Source: Nocardia mangyaensis (GTDB taxonomy: Bacteria > Actinomycetota > Actinomycetes > Mycobacteriales > Mycobacteriaceae). Taken from it: a DNA stretch of 64,000 nt. Shown here in pieces: positions 50,501 to 58,624 of this stretch. The DNA lies in contig NZ_CP018082.1 of NCBI RefSeq assembly GCF_001886715.1, forward strand, positions 3,968,001 through 4,032,000, in the 5' to 3' direction. The notes beneath the pieces are model-generated. The model made no database searches and was not told the DNA's origin. It worked only from the letters and a program-made list of their open reading frames with translations. The position numbers and the translations under genes were made by a program. Position 1 is the stretch's first letter. Every line of letters begins with the position of its first letter.

Positions 50501-50530
50501 AGCATAGGTCAGGCTTACCTAAGCAGTCAA
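50501..50530 (-). promoter_or_regulatory. iron-box promoter of the sRNA candidate
   Basis: On the plus strand ATAGGTCAGGCTTACCTAA (50504-50522) matches 16 of 19 positions of the IdeR consensus. On the minus strand it sits between -35 TTGACT and -10 TATGCT, overlapping the -10, so iron-loaded IdeR binding would exclude polymerase. On the plus strand no comparable -35/-10 pair toward the transpeptidase gene is visible. Confidence 0.8.
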
Positions 50531-50702
50531 GCGGGCTGTTCCGACGGCGCGCCGACCTGCGGTCTCCGAGTTTGCTCAACACGATCGCGATACTCCATGA
50601 TCTCTGGACCTCTATCTTTTCCGAGGCTTGTGTCGATGTTGAGAGCTCACGATCTGGGCGCACGACGGCCAGGGGTGGGCGCGGCGAGAGAGGCAAGATT
50701 TC

Positions 50703-51215
50703 GTGAGTAGTAGTCGTATCCCCCGCTGGGCCGTTCAGGCGGCATTGGGCGTGATGGTGGCAGGCGCCGCCGTCGCCGCGCCGGTGCAGGCCGAGCCGTT
50801 GTGGCCCGGCGGTCCCGATGTGCCGGGCGTCCCGGCACTCATCCCCGAGCCGGAGCCCGAACCGGTCCTCGCACCGTGCAGCGAGAAGGCACGGGCCTGC
50901 CTGCAGCTGTCGACCAACAACGCGTGGCTGATGGACAACGGCGAGACCACCTTCGGACCCACCCCGATGTCGCACGGCAAGGCAGGCTACGAGACACCTC
51001 CTGGCGTGTTCAAAGTGGCGTTCAAGAAGCCGTTCCACTGGAGCACCTTGCACAACGCGCCGATGGAGTACGCGGTGTTCTTCAACGGTGACATCGCCTA
51101 CCACATCGGCCCGGTCGAGGCCGAGTCCCACGGTTGCATCCGCCTGACTCCCGAGGGCGCCAAAGCGCACTACGACTGGCTGGAGCCGGGCGACATCGTC
51201 GAAGTGATTCCGTGA
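50703..51215 (+). CDS. short L,D-transpeptidase (YkuD domain)
   Basis: Exported YkuD-type protein of 170 residues. The signal peptide is RWAVQAALGVMVAGAAVAAP with cleavage near VQA-EP, followed by a proline/glutamate-rich linker. The catalytic motif is YHIGPVEAESHGCIRL with nucleophile Cys145. Mycobacterial LdtMt enzymes carry extra Ig-like domains; here the catalytic domain stands alone, so it may make or attach 3-3 cross-links, or serve as a smaller accessory enzyme. GTG start at 50703. Confidence 0.87.
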   Translation: MSSSRIPRWAVQAALGVMVAGAAVAAPVQAEPLWPGGPDVPGVPALIPEPEPEPVLAPCSEKARACLQLSTNNAWLMDNGETTFGPTPMSHGKAGYETPPGVFKVAFKKPFHWSTLHNAPMEYAVFFNGDIAYHIGPVEAESHGCIRLTPEGAKAHYDWLEPGDIVEVIP

Positions 51216-51231
51216 GTGCGGAATAGCTGAC

Positions 51232-51263
51232 GAAAGGGAGGCCGGGTCACCGGCCTCCCTTTC
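51232..51263. terminator. bidirectional terminator
   Basis: GAAAGGGAGGCCGG (51232-51245), loop GTCA, CCGGCCTCCCTTTC (51250-51263): a perfect 14-bp stem with A- and T-rich ends, lying between the transpeptidase stop and the stop of the convergent MerR gene. It serves both. Confidence 0.9.
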
Positions 51264-52169
51264 TCATCGGACCGACTCGGTCAGCGCGTCGAACAGCCAC
51301 AGGTGGGCCGCGCCGGAGGTGACGGCAGGGCCGGTGAGGGTAGCGGTGAGGTGCCAGTAGTGGCGGACGGGGCGGTCGGCGCCCGCGGTGTCGCGCAGGA
51401 GGCCGCGGCGGAATTCGGGGGTGTCGCGGCGGGCGCGGGCGGTGGCGTGGATGTCGACGTAGTGGTCGAGTTCCGGGCCGGGGCGGGGTGCGTGACCCGC
51501 GGCGACGAGGGGTTCCGCGCCGATGCAGGCGTCGGCGATGTCGAACAGGAGGCGGCGTTCGTCGCGGACGCCGGGAGTGCCGCGGTGGCGGATGGTGTCC
51601 GACATGGCGGTGGCCAGGGCCGGATTCGTGGTCGCGGCAACGAGTTCGGCGTAGGCGAGCAGGTGTTCGGGGTGGGCGTCGGGTGCAAGTTCGGGGATGT
51701 TCATGCCCAGGAAACCGTCGATCGCGGACGGCGGTAGCGGGGTGAGCTGGCGGCGCCAGAAGGTGGCGAGGGTGTCGTAGGCGGCGTGCGGGTCGACCAC
51801 GGCGGCGAGGCGGGTCAGGTGTTCGGCGTGCCGGTCGGGTGCGGCCGTTTCGACGGCGCGCAGCAAGGCGCGGCGGCGGGTCACGGTGTCGAGTTCGGCG
51901 TCGAGGGCGGTGCGTTCGGCCGCGATCACCTCCGCGATCGACCGGGTGCCCGCGAGGACGTCGGCAATGGCAGCCAGGCCGATACCGAAGGAGCGCAGGC
52001 GGCGCAGCAGGGTCAGCCGCTCGACCGCGGCGGGGTCGAAGACGCGGTGACCGGTGGCGGTGCGACTGACGGGGAGCAGGCCCTCGTCGCAGTAGAACCG
52101 GATGGTGCGCACCGCGACGCCGGTCCGGTCGGCCAGCGCGCCGATCGTCAGGTATGTGTCATGGGTCAC
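51264..52169 (-). CDS. MerR family regulator with large C-terminal domain
   Basis: MerR-type regulator of about 301 residues. The DNA-binding domain is TYLTIGALADRTGVAVRTIR, FYCDEGLLPVSRTATGHRVF, followed by a helical sensor region of about 200 residues that I do not recognise (FWRRQLTPLPPSAIDGFLGM). I choose the GTG at 52169 with GGAGGT upstream; the GTG at 52187 would lie inside the operator. It is divergent from the mycothiol isomerase-like gene, its probable target. Confidence 0.85.
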   Translation of the reverse strand: MTHDTYLTIGALADRTGVAVRTIRFYCDEGLLPVSRTATGHRVFDPAAVERLTLLRRLRSFGIGLAAIADVLAGTRSIAEVIAAERTALDAELDTVTRRRALLRAVETAAPDRHAEHLTRLAAVVDPHAAYDTLATFWRRQLTPLPPSAIDGFLGMNIPELAPDAHPEHLLAYAELVAATTNPALATAMSDTIRHRGTPGVRDERRLLFDIADACIGAEPLVAAGHAPRPGPELDHYVDIHATARARRDTPEFRRGLLRDTAGADRPVRHYWHLTATLTGPAVTSGAAHLWLFDALTESVR

Positions 52170-52175
52170 ATCTAC

Positions 52176-52207
52176 TGGCACCTCCACCTCGGTGGAGCTC
52201 CTACGGT
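52176..52207 (+). promoter_or_regulatory. MerR-type dyad promoter
   Basis: CTCCACC (52182-52188), TC, GGTGGAG (52191-52197) is a perfect 7-bp dyad. It lies between a -35-like TGGCAC (52176-52181) and a -10-like TACGGT (52202-52207) separated by 20 bp, the elongated spacer typical of MerR-activated promoters. The downstream gene is the isomerase family gene at 52241. The same CCTACGGT end is found in the MerR promoter at 24.1 kb. Confidence 0.6.
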
Positions 52208-52240
52208 ACCCACGAGACCGAGGCGAAGGAGCTGTCGACG

Positions 52241-52837
52241 ATGACCGACGAGACCGAGACCATCTGGGATGCGGTGGCGCACGAGCGCGCCACGCTGGCC
52301 GAAATGCTGCGTGAATTACCCGAAGCGAAGTGGGATCATGCGTCGCTTTGCGAGGGCTGGCGGGTGCGGGATGTGGTGGCGCATCTGGTGCTGGCCACCC
52401 GCGTCACCGTCGGCGCGCTGCTGGTGAATCTGGTGCGCGCCCGCGGGAATGTCGACCGGCTCATCCTCGACACCGCGGTTCGGCACGCCGATCGCACGCC
52501 CACCGCGCGATTGCTGGCGCAGCTGCGGGCCACGGTCGATTCGCGGGTGATCCCGATCGGGACCACGCCGACCGACCGGTTGATGGATCTGCTGGTGCAT
52601 GGTCAGGACATCGCAGTTCCGCTGGGGATCGAGCGGGTGATGCCGACGGCGGCGGCGCTGCTGTCGCTGGAGCGGGTCTGGACGATGGGTGCGCCGTTTC
52701 ATGCGCGCACCCGGTTGAGCGGACACGCGCTCACCGCGACCGACACCGACTGGAGCGCGGGCACTGGGACTCCGATCAGCGGTACCACGACGGAACTGCT
52801 CATGCTCGTCACCGGACGCACCTCCCCGGACCGGTAG
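52241..52837 (+). CDS. maleylpyruvate isomerase family (mycothiol-dependent type) protein
   Basis: Protein of 198 residues of the actinobacterial TIGR03083/MDMPI_N group. It has ETIWDAVAHERATLAEMLRE, then WDHASLCEGWRVRDVVAHLV, which contains the conserved W.VRDVVAHL with a metal His, and a second half with DRLMDLLVHGQDIAVPLGI. Such proteins share the DinB fold and often use mycothiol. It is under the divergent MerR gene, so it probably detoxifies an electrophile or drug. Confidence 0.82.
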   Translation: MTDETETIWDAVAHERATLAEMLRELPEAKWDHASLCEGWRVRDVVAHLVLATRVTVGALLVNLVRARGNVDRLILDTAVRHADRTPTARLLAQLRATVDSRVIPIGTTPTDRLMDLLVHGQDIAVPLGIERVMPTAAALLSLERVWTMGAPFHARTRLSGHALTATDTDWSAGTGTPISGTTTELLMLVTGRTSPDR

Positions 52838-52899
52838 ACCACCATCACGGCTGGTGGTGTGCTGCGGTCTTGCTGTTCGATCCCACGGCCGGCTCGATA

Positions 52900-52946
52900 C
52901 GGCAACGATCCGCAGCACCGTTGCCTGGCGCTGCGGATCGTTGCCG
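52900..52946. terminator. long perfect hairpin between convergent genes
   Basis: CGGCAACGATCCGCAGC (52900-52916) and GCTGCGGATCGTTGCCG (52930-52946) form a perfect 17-bp stem with a 13-nt loop between the isomerase gene and the convergent efflux pump. No T-tract; a bidirectional terminator is the simplest reading. Confidence 0.7.
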
Positions 52947-53041
52947 GCCCGCACTCGATCGTGGTGTCCGAGGGTGCGCCCACCCAGCCGGGCGCGAAGA
53001 TCGCCTGTCACGATCGGCGGGCTCGCCGACGAGCCCGCAGA

Positions 53042-54616
53042 TCAGGCCGTGACGGCAGGGCGCTCGGCAACCTCCGCACCCGTCGAGGCATCAGCCGCCT
53101 CGGTGTCCGGGTGCGTCACCGCGCCCGCCGGCACCCCGCGCAGGAACGCGATCGCCAGCACCGCACCCGCGGCCGAGAGCACCGTGGCGACCCAGGCCGC
53201 CGCGTTCAATCCGTTCGTGAACGCCTCACGCCCTGCGGCGATCACGGAGTCGGCCAGTTCTGCGGGCAACGAGTCGGCCGAACTCAGTGCGCCGGAGAGG
53301 GTTTCCGCGCTCGCACCCTCGGCATCCGACATTCCGGCGCGGTACACCGCGGCCCCTACGCTGCCCAGCAGGGCGACGCCCAGTGCGACGCCGAGGTCGC
53401 TGGCCGTGCTCTCCACCGCCGAGGCCGCACCCGCCTTCTCCGGCGGGGCCGCGCCGATGACCAGGCCGGGGATCAGCGCCATGGCCGGGGCGATGCCCGG
53501 GTAGAGGATGTAGAAGCCGACGACGAGCAAGGTCAGACCGGCCTCACTGCCGACCTGGGTGAGCACCAGGTAACCCAACGCCGACACCGCCAGCCCGGCA
53601 GCGATCACGTAGCCGGGCCGGACGCTGCGAGCGATGGCCGGGGCGAGGGTGGAGACGATGACCAACGCGATCGCCGCGGGCAGGATCCACAGTCCGGCCG
53701 CCAGCGGGGACTGGGCCGCCACCAGCTGCAGGTACTGGGTGAACAGCAGGTACACCCCGCCCAGGGCGATGGCGGCGAGCATGTACACCGCCAGCGATCC
53801 GCTGAAGATCCGGTTCGCGAACAGTCGCATGTCGAGCATCGGGTCGGTCAGGCGCAGCTGCCGACGGACGAAGATCACCGCGAAGGCGACACCGGCGAGC
53901 AGGGTGAGGACCGGTTCGACGGCGAGACCGGTCTCGGCCAGCTTCTTCACGCCATAGACGAACGGCAGCAGCGCGGCCAACGAGAGCGCGACGCTCGACG
54001 GATCGATCCGACCGGCTTGCGGCGCACGGTATTCGGGGATGAGCACGGGCACCGCGAGCACGACCAGCGCCATCACCGGCACCCCGATCAGCATGGACGC
54101 ACCCCACCACAGCGAGGTCAGCATCAGCCCGCCCAGCAGCGGCCCGAGCGCCACACCGGCCGAGACCGAGGCCGCCCAGAGTCCGATGGCGGTGGCGCGC
54201 TGCCGGTCGTCACGGAACATCGTGGTGATCAACGACAGGGTGGCGGGCATGACCGCGGCGGCACCGAGGCCCATCAGCGCCCGCGCGCCGATCAGTAGTT
54301 CGGCACTCGGCGCGAACGCCGCGATCACCGAGGCGACGCCGAACAGCGCGGCACCGGCCAGCAGCAGGCGACGCCGGCCGAGGCGGTCACCGAGGGTGCC
54401 CATGGTGACCAGGAAGCCCGCCATCACGAAACCGTAGATGTCGTTGATCCAGAGCAGCTGGCCGCTGCTGGGCGAGAGGTCGGCGGCGATGTAGGGCGTG
54501 GCGAGGAACAGCACGGTCATGGTGAGGAACAGCAGCACCGTGGGCAGGAGCAGGACCGCGAGCCCCAGCCATTGGCGGGTGCCCGCCCGCTCGGGGACAT
54601 CGGTGAACTCGGACAT
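53042..54616 (-). CDS. DHA2-type MFS multidrug efflux transporter
   Basis: Drug:H+ antiporter of 524 residues with 14 predicted membrane helices. ATPYIAADLSPSSGQLLWIN and MGTLGDRLGRRRLLLAGAAL (motif A) are in the N-terminal half, and GPLLGGLMLTSLWWGASMLI (motif C-like) marks an exporter. Start at the ATG at 54616. The open frame continuing upstream to 55912 is the antisense shadow of the SARP gene. Divergent from the SARP regulator, which probably controls it. Confidence 0.9.
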   Translation of the reverse strand: MSEFTDVPERAGTRQWLGLAVLLLPTVLLFLTMTVLFLATPYIAADLSPSSGQLLWINDIYGFVMAGFLVTMGTLGDRLGRRRLLLAGAALFGVASVIAAFAPSAELLIGARALMGLGAAAVMPATLSLITTMFRDDRQRATAIGLWAASVSAGVALGPLLGGLMLTSLWWGASMLIGVPVMALVVLAVPVLIPEYRAPQAGRIDPSSVALSLAALLPFVYGVKKLAETGLAVEPVLTLLAGVAFAVIFVRRQLRLTDPMLDMRLFANRIFSGSLAVYMLAAIALGGVYLLFTQYLQLVAAQSPLAAGLWILPAAIALVIVSTLAPAIARSVRPGYVIAAGLAVSALGYLVLTQVGSEAGLTLLVVGFYILYPGIAPAMALIPGLVIGAAPPEKAGAASAVESTASDLGVALGVALLGSVGAAVYRAGMSDAEGASAETLSGALSSADSLPAELADSVIAAGREAFTNGLNAAAWVATVLSAAGAVLAIAFLRGVPAGAVTHPDTEAADASTGAEVAERPAVTA

Positions 54617-54733
54617 CAGGAGGCTTCCCTTCGAGGATGATTCGAACAAGCACCACCGTGGCGAGCGCGGCTTCGGGAACCCTTCGGGTCGGCTCCAGAT
54701 CACCTCGAGCACGCCGCCGTTTAGGGTGATGAG

Positions 54734-57700
54734 ATGCGTTTCGGGGTGCTGGGTCCGGTGGCGGTGTGGACCGACCAGGGACAGCCGGTGCGGGTGCCTG
54801 AGCTCAAGGTCAGGATGCTGCTGGCCGCGCTGCTCGCCGAGCCGGGCCGGATCGTGCCCGCCGACCGGCTCGTCGAGGATCTCTGGGGTGGGGCCGCGCT
54901 GCCCGCCAACCCCGCCGGTTCCCTGCAGACGCGTGCCTCGCAGTTGCGCCGGGTCCTCGGTGAGGCCGAACCCGGCGGCCGTGACCTGCTGGTCTCGCGC
55001 TCCCCCGGCTATCTGCTCGACGTCGCCGAGGGCGCGGTGGACGCTCAACGGTTCCACGAGCTGCTGACCAGGGCACGCGCCACCGACGACATGGCCGCGC
55101 GGGCGGCGCTGCTCGCCGAGGCGTTGGCGCTGTGGCGCGGTCCGGCACTGGCCGACCTCGCCGATCACGACTTCGCGCGGATCCCGGTCGTGCGCTGGGA
55201 GGAACAGCGGCTGACCGCGCTCGAGGAACACGCGCAGGCCAGGATCGCGCTCGGCGAGCACGAACCCCTCGCCGACGAACTCGGTGCGCTCACCGAGGCA
55301 CATCCGCTGCGCGAGCGATTGCGGGGCGCGCACATGCTGGCGCTGTATCGGTCGGGGCGCCACGGTGCGGCGCTCGATTCCTATCGGCGGCTGCGCGAGC
55401 ATCTGGCCGAGGAGCTCGGCCTGGACCCGAGCCCCGAACTGGCCGCGCTGCATCGCGCTGTGCTGGAACAGGATCCGGCGCTCGGCGCGCCGATGCGGCC
55501 CGCGCCCACCGCGCCGGTGACTCCGCGACCGAGCCTGCCGGTGCCCGCCACCACGCTGATCGGGCGCGAGGGCGATCTGACCGGCATCGCGGCACTGATC
55601 CGCGCCCAGCGGCTGGTGACGCTGACCGGCCCCGGCGGGGTCGGCAAGACCCGGCTGGCGTTGGCCATCGCCGCGGCGCATCCGGCGCGCGACGGCGTCC
55701 TGCTCGTCGAACTCGCCGGGCTGTGCGTCGACGACGACCCGGACCTCGCGCTGCCCGCGCTCGCCGAGGTGGTGGCCGCGGCCTTCGATGTGCGCGACGA
55801 TTCCGCGGGATCGAGCCCGTTCCCGGTGCCCGACAACGGAACTCCGCTGGACCGGCTCGCCGGGGCGGTGCGGGCCAAGCAGGCGCTGCTCGTGCTGGAC
55901 AACGGGGAGCATGTCGCCGACACGGCCGCCGCGCTGGTGTCGCGACTACTGGGCGCGGCACCGGAGTTGCGAGTGCTGGTGACCAGTCAGGTGCCGCTGA
56001 ACATCGCGGGTGAACATCTGTGGCCGGTGTCGCCGTTGCCGGTGCCCGAGCCGAGGGCCACCGCAGCTGAGGTGGCGAAGTTCGCTGCTACACAGCTTTT
56101 CGCCGATCGGGCGCGTTCCACCGCGCCGGGGTTCGCCATCACCGACGACAACGCGGGTGCGGTGGCCACCATTGTCGCCCATCTCGACGGTGTGCCGCTG
56201 GCGCTGGAACTGGCGGCGACGCGGGTGCGCACACTGGGCGTGCACACCCTCGCCGAGCGGATCGAGGACCGGTTCACCCTGCTGTCGGCCGGGTACCGGG
56301 ACGCGCCGGATCGTCAGCGCACGCTGCGGGCGGTGATCGACTGGAGCTGGGAGTTGCTCGGTGACGCCGAACGCGCGGTGCTGCGGCGGCTTTCGGCCCA
56401 TGCCGACGGCGCCACCCTGGAATCGGCCGAGGCGGTGGTCGCGGGTGGCGACATCGCCCGAACCGAGGTCGCCGAACTGCTGGCCCGCCTGGTCGACCGG
56501 TCCCTGATCATCGCGCCGGGCACGGAGGCCCGCCCGCGCTACCGCTTGTTGAAATCGGTCGGCGCCTACGGGCTGGACCGGTTACGCGACAGCGGCGAGG
56601 AGTCCGACACGCGACTGCGCCATCTCGCCTACTACCTCGACTTCGCCGAGCGGGCCGACCAGCAGATTCGCACCGCCGATCAGCGACGCTGGCTGGCCAG
56701 GCTCGACACCGAGTCGGCCGATCTGCGGCGCGCACTCGACACCGCCCGTGCCGCAGGACGATCCGATGACGCGGTACGCCTGGCCAACGCGCTGGCCTGG
56801 TACTGGGTGATGCGCGGACGGCTGGCCGAGGGCATCCGCTCGATCGGCATCGCGCTCGCGGTGCCCGGGGAGTCCGAGGCGACCGCGCGCCGGATCGCGC
56901 TGCTGTGGCGCCGCGCGCTCGAACTCGGCCGTGGCAGCACCCCCGACACCCTGCCCGCCCCGATCGACCGGCCGAGCCGGGCCGAACTGCGCGCCCGCTG
57001 GTATCTCGCGCACGCGCACACCGGCTTCACCCCGATCGCGGGCATGGACACCGCCACCGCGCTGCGCGAGGCCTTCATCGAGCTGGGCGACGATTGGGGC
57101 ATCGCGGCGACCTCGGCCTCGCTGGCCCGCGACGCGTTCGGCCACGGCGACCTGACCGCCCTGCGCGAGCACGCCGAACACAGCCGGGATCTGTTCGACC
57201 GCATCGGTGATCGCTGGGGGCAGGGCATCGCCGGATACCTGCTCGGCAGCCATGCCGAGGTCACCGGCGACCTCGACGCCGCCCGCGACTATCACCGGGC
57301 CGCCCTGAGCACCGCCGAGGAGCTCGGATTGTGGACCGAGGTCGGGGAGCGCCTCACCTCGCTGGGCCGGATCGCGCTGCTGCGCGGCGAACTCGAACAC
57401 AGCGCCGAACTGCACGAGCGCGCCCGCCAGGTCGCCGTCGACCAGGGACACCTGGTCGGCGAGGAATCCGCGGTCCTCGGGCTCGGTCTGGTGGCCCGAC
57501 GCCGGGGCGACCTCGGCGCCGCTCGCGAACACCTCGGCGCCTGGCTGGACTGGCACCTGCGGGCCGGCTCGCATTTCGGCGCCGCGCTGATCCTGGCCGA
57601 ACTCGGCTTCACCGCCGAGCTGGCCGGCGTACCCGACGAGGCCGAGCAGTGGCAGCGGCGCGGGCTGGCCGCCGCGCTGCGCACCGGCGACCCGCGCGCC

Positions 57701-57979
57701 CACGCGCTGGCGCTGGAGGGTCTGGCCGGCGCCCGCTCACTGGCGGGGGACAGCGCGCACGCCGCCCGGCTGCTCGGTGCCGCCGACGCCCTGCGCCGCG
57801 GTACCGGGGCACCGCTACCCGACGCCGAACGCGGTGACGTCGACCGGATCGAGGCGCGCGTCCTCGCCGACCTCGACCCCGACCGGTTCACCGCCGAGTT
57901 CACCGCAGGCCGCGACGCCGACGCCATGACGGTGTCCGAAGTGCTCGATCCCATCGGGGAGACCTCGAGCCCGTCCTGA
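54734..57979 (+). CDS. AfsR/SARP family regulator (BTAD, NB-ARC, TPR)
   Basis: Large regulator of 1081 residues. Residues 1-90 form an OmpR-like winged helix (MRFGVLGPVAVWTDQGQPV, ADRLVEDLWG), 95-240 a bacterial transcriptional activation domain, about 280-560 an NB-ARC STAND ATPase with Walker A TGPGGVGKTRLAL near residue 296 and LLVLDNGEH as Walker B, and about 620-1060 TPR-like helical repeats (DTARAAGRSDDAVRLANALA and onward). It lies divergent from a DHA2 exporter with 117 bp between starts. It probably acts as an ATP-dependent switch for the exporter or for a metabolite cluster outside the window. Confidence 0.92.
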   Translation: MRFGVLGPVAVWTDQGQPVRVPELKVRMLLAALLAEPGRIVPADRLVEDLWGGAALPANPAGSLQTRASQLRRVLGEAEPGGRDLLVSRSPGYLLDVAEGAVDAQRFHELLTRARATDDMAARAALLAEALALWRGPALADLADHDFARIPVVRWEEQRLTALEEHAQARIALGEHEPLADELGALTEAHPLRERLRGAHMLALYRSGRHGAALDSYRRLREHLAEELGLDPSPELAALHRAVLEQDPALGAPMRPAPTAPVTPRPSLPVPATTLIGREGDLTGIAALIRAQRLVTLTGPGGVGKTRLALAIAAAHPARDGVLLVELAGLCVDDDPDLALPALAEVVAAAFDVRDDSAGSSPFPVPDNGTPLDRLAGAVRAKQALLVLDNGEHVADTAAALVSRLLGAAPELRVLVTSQVPLNIAGEHLWPVSPLPVPEPRATAAEVAKFAATQLFADRARSTAPGFAITDDNAGAVATIVAHLDGVPLALELAATRVRTLGVHTLAERIEDRFTLLSAGYRDAPDRQRTLRAVIDWSWELLGDAERAVLRRLSAHADGATLESAEAVVAGGDIARTEVAELLARLVDRSLIIAPGTEARPRYRLLKSVGAYGLDRLRDSGEESDTRLRHLAYYLDFAERADQQIRTADQRRWLARLDTESADLRRALDTARAAGRSDDAVRLANALAWYWVMRGRLAEGIRSIGIALAVPGESEATARRIALLWRRALELGRGSTPDTLPAPIDRPSRAELRARWYLAHAHTGFTPIAGMDTATALREAFIELGDDWGIAATSASLARDAFGHGDLTALREHAEHSRDLFDRIGDRWGQGIAGYLLGSHAEVTGDLDAARDYHRAALSTAEELGLWTEVGERLTSLGRIALLRGELEHSAELHERARQVAVDQGHLVGEESAVLGLGLVARRRGDLGAAREHLGAWLDWHLRAGSHFGAALILAELGFTAELAGVPDEAEQWQRRGLAAALRTGDPRAHALALEGLAGARSLAGDSAHAARLLGAADALRRGTGAPLPDAERGDVDRIEARVLADLDPDRFTAEFTAGRDADAMTVSEVLDPIGETSSPS

Positions 57980-58014
57980 GTCGATCCGAAGGCCGTCCGG
58001 TCACGGTGGGAGCC

Positions 58015-58110
58015 ATGAAGCACATCGTGACCGACAGCCCCAATTCCTCGGTGACCGAACACGTTCGCCGGTTCCTCGCCTCCGGTGGGCGCATCGAGGA
58101 GCAGCGGTGA
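58015..58110 (+). CDS. 31-aa ORF coupled to the PNPOx-like gene
   Basis: ATG at 58015 with GGTGGGAG upstream, stop overlapping the next GTG (GTGA). The peptide starts MKHIVTDSPNSSVTEHVRRF and ends with RIEEQR. SSVTEHVRRFLASGG resembles the N-terminal part of Ddn-like flavoproteins, so this may be a remnant of such a gene or a translated leader that couples translation to the next cistron. Confidence 0.5.
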   Translation: MKHIVTDSPNSSVTEHVRRFLASGGRIEEQR

Positions 58111-58619
58111 ACACCCGCAACCGCGCCCAGGTCCACACCTTCGCTGACATCAAACCCGATTTCGATGCCATCGTCGGCTCGATCAACTACGCCACCATGA
58201 CCACGGTCGACGCCATGGGACGCCCGCGCTCGCGTGTCCTGATCCCGGTCTGGGAGACCGACAGCGATCAACCGGTCGGTTGGCTGGGCACCTACCGGAC
58301 CCCGGTGAAGGAGGCGCACATCGCGGGCAACCCGCACGTGACGTTCTCCTACTGGAGTCCGGCGCAGAACACCGTCGCGGTCGACACCGTCGCCGCGTGG
58401 ACCGACGACCCCGACACCCGCGCCCAGGTCTGGGACCTGTACCGCCGCGGCAGCCCGCCCGGCGCCGGATACGACCCCGGCCAGTTCTGGCGCGGTCCCG
58501 AAGATCCCGAGTTCCAGGTCCTTCGCCTCGAACCGTGGCGGGTGCAGGTCCTGCGTCGCCGTGATCTCGTCAGCGGAGTTCCCGCACGGATCTGGCGGGC
58601 TCCGCGCCGGGGGGATTGA
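58107..58619 (+). CDS. PNPOx-like FMN/F420-binding split-barrel protein
   Basis: Protein of 170 residues with the split-barrel pattern: FDAIVGSINYATMTTVDAMG, PRSRVLIPVWE, GTYRTPVKEAHIAGNPHVTF (core strand and Lys that contacts flavin phosphate) and PEFQVLRLEPWRVQVL at the end. General pyridoxamine-oxidase-like group, probably an FMN or F420 reductase; no specific substrate. Convergent with the FhuF-like gene, 5 nt apart. Confidence 0.82.
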   Translation: MNTRNRAQVHTFADIKPDFDAIVGSINYATMTTVDAMGRPRSRVLIPVWETDSDQPVGWLGTYRTPVKEAHIAGNPHVTFSYWSPAQNTVAVDTVAAWTDDPDTRAQVWDLYRRGSPPGAGYDPGQFWRGPEDPEFQVLRLEPWRVQVLRRRDLVSGVPARIWRAPRRGD

Positions 58620-58624
58620 CGGAA

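Noticed and set aside
50504..50702. The iron box as a control element for the L,D-transpeptidase
   Set aside because: No -35/-10 pair with it on the plus strand, and it lies 180 bp from the start; the minus-strand promoter geometry is far better.
52900..52946. 17-bp perfect hairpin as a mobile-element end or REP repeat
   Set aside because: Only one copy seen in the window and it sits between convergent genes, so a terminator is the simpler reading.
54617..55912. Open minus-strand frame that would extend the MFS transporter to 956 residues
   Set aside because: The N-terminal part is Arg/Gln/Gly-rich antisense of the SARP gene. The transporter similarity starts at the ATG at 54616.
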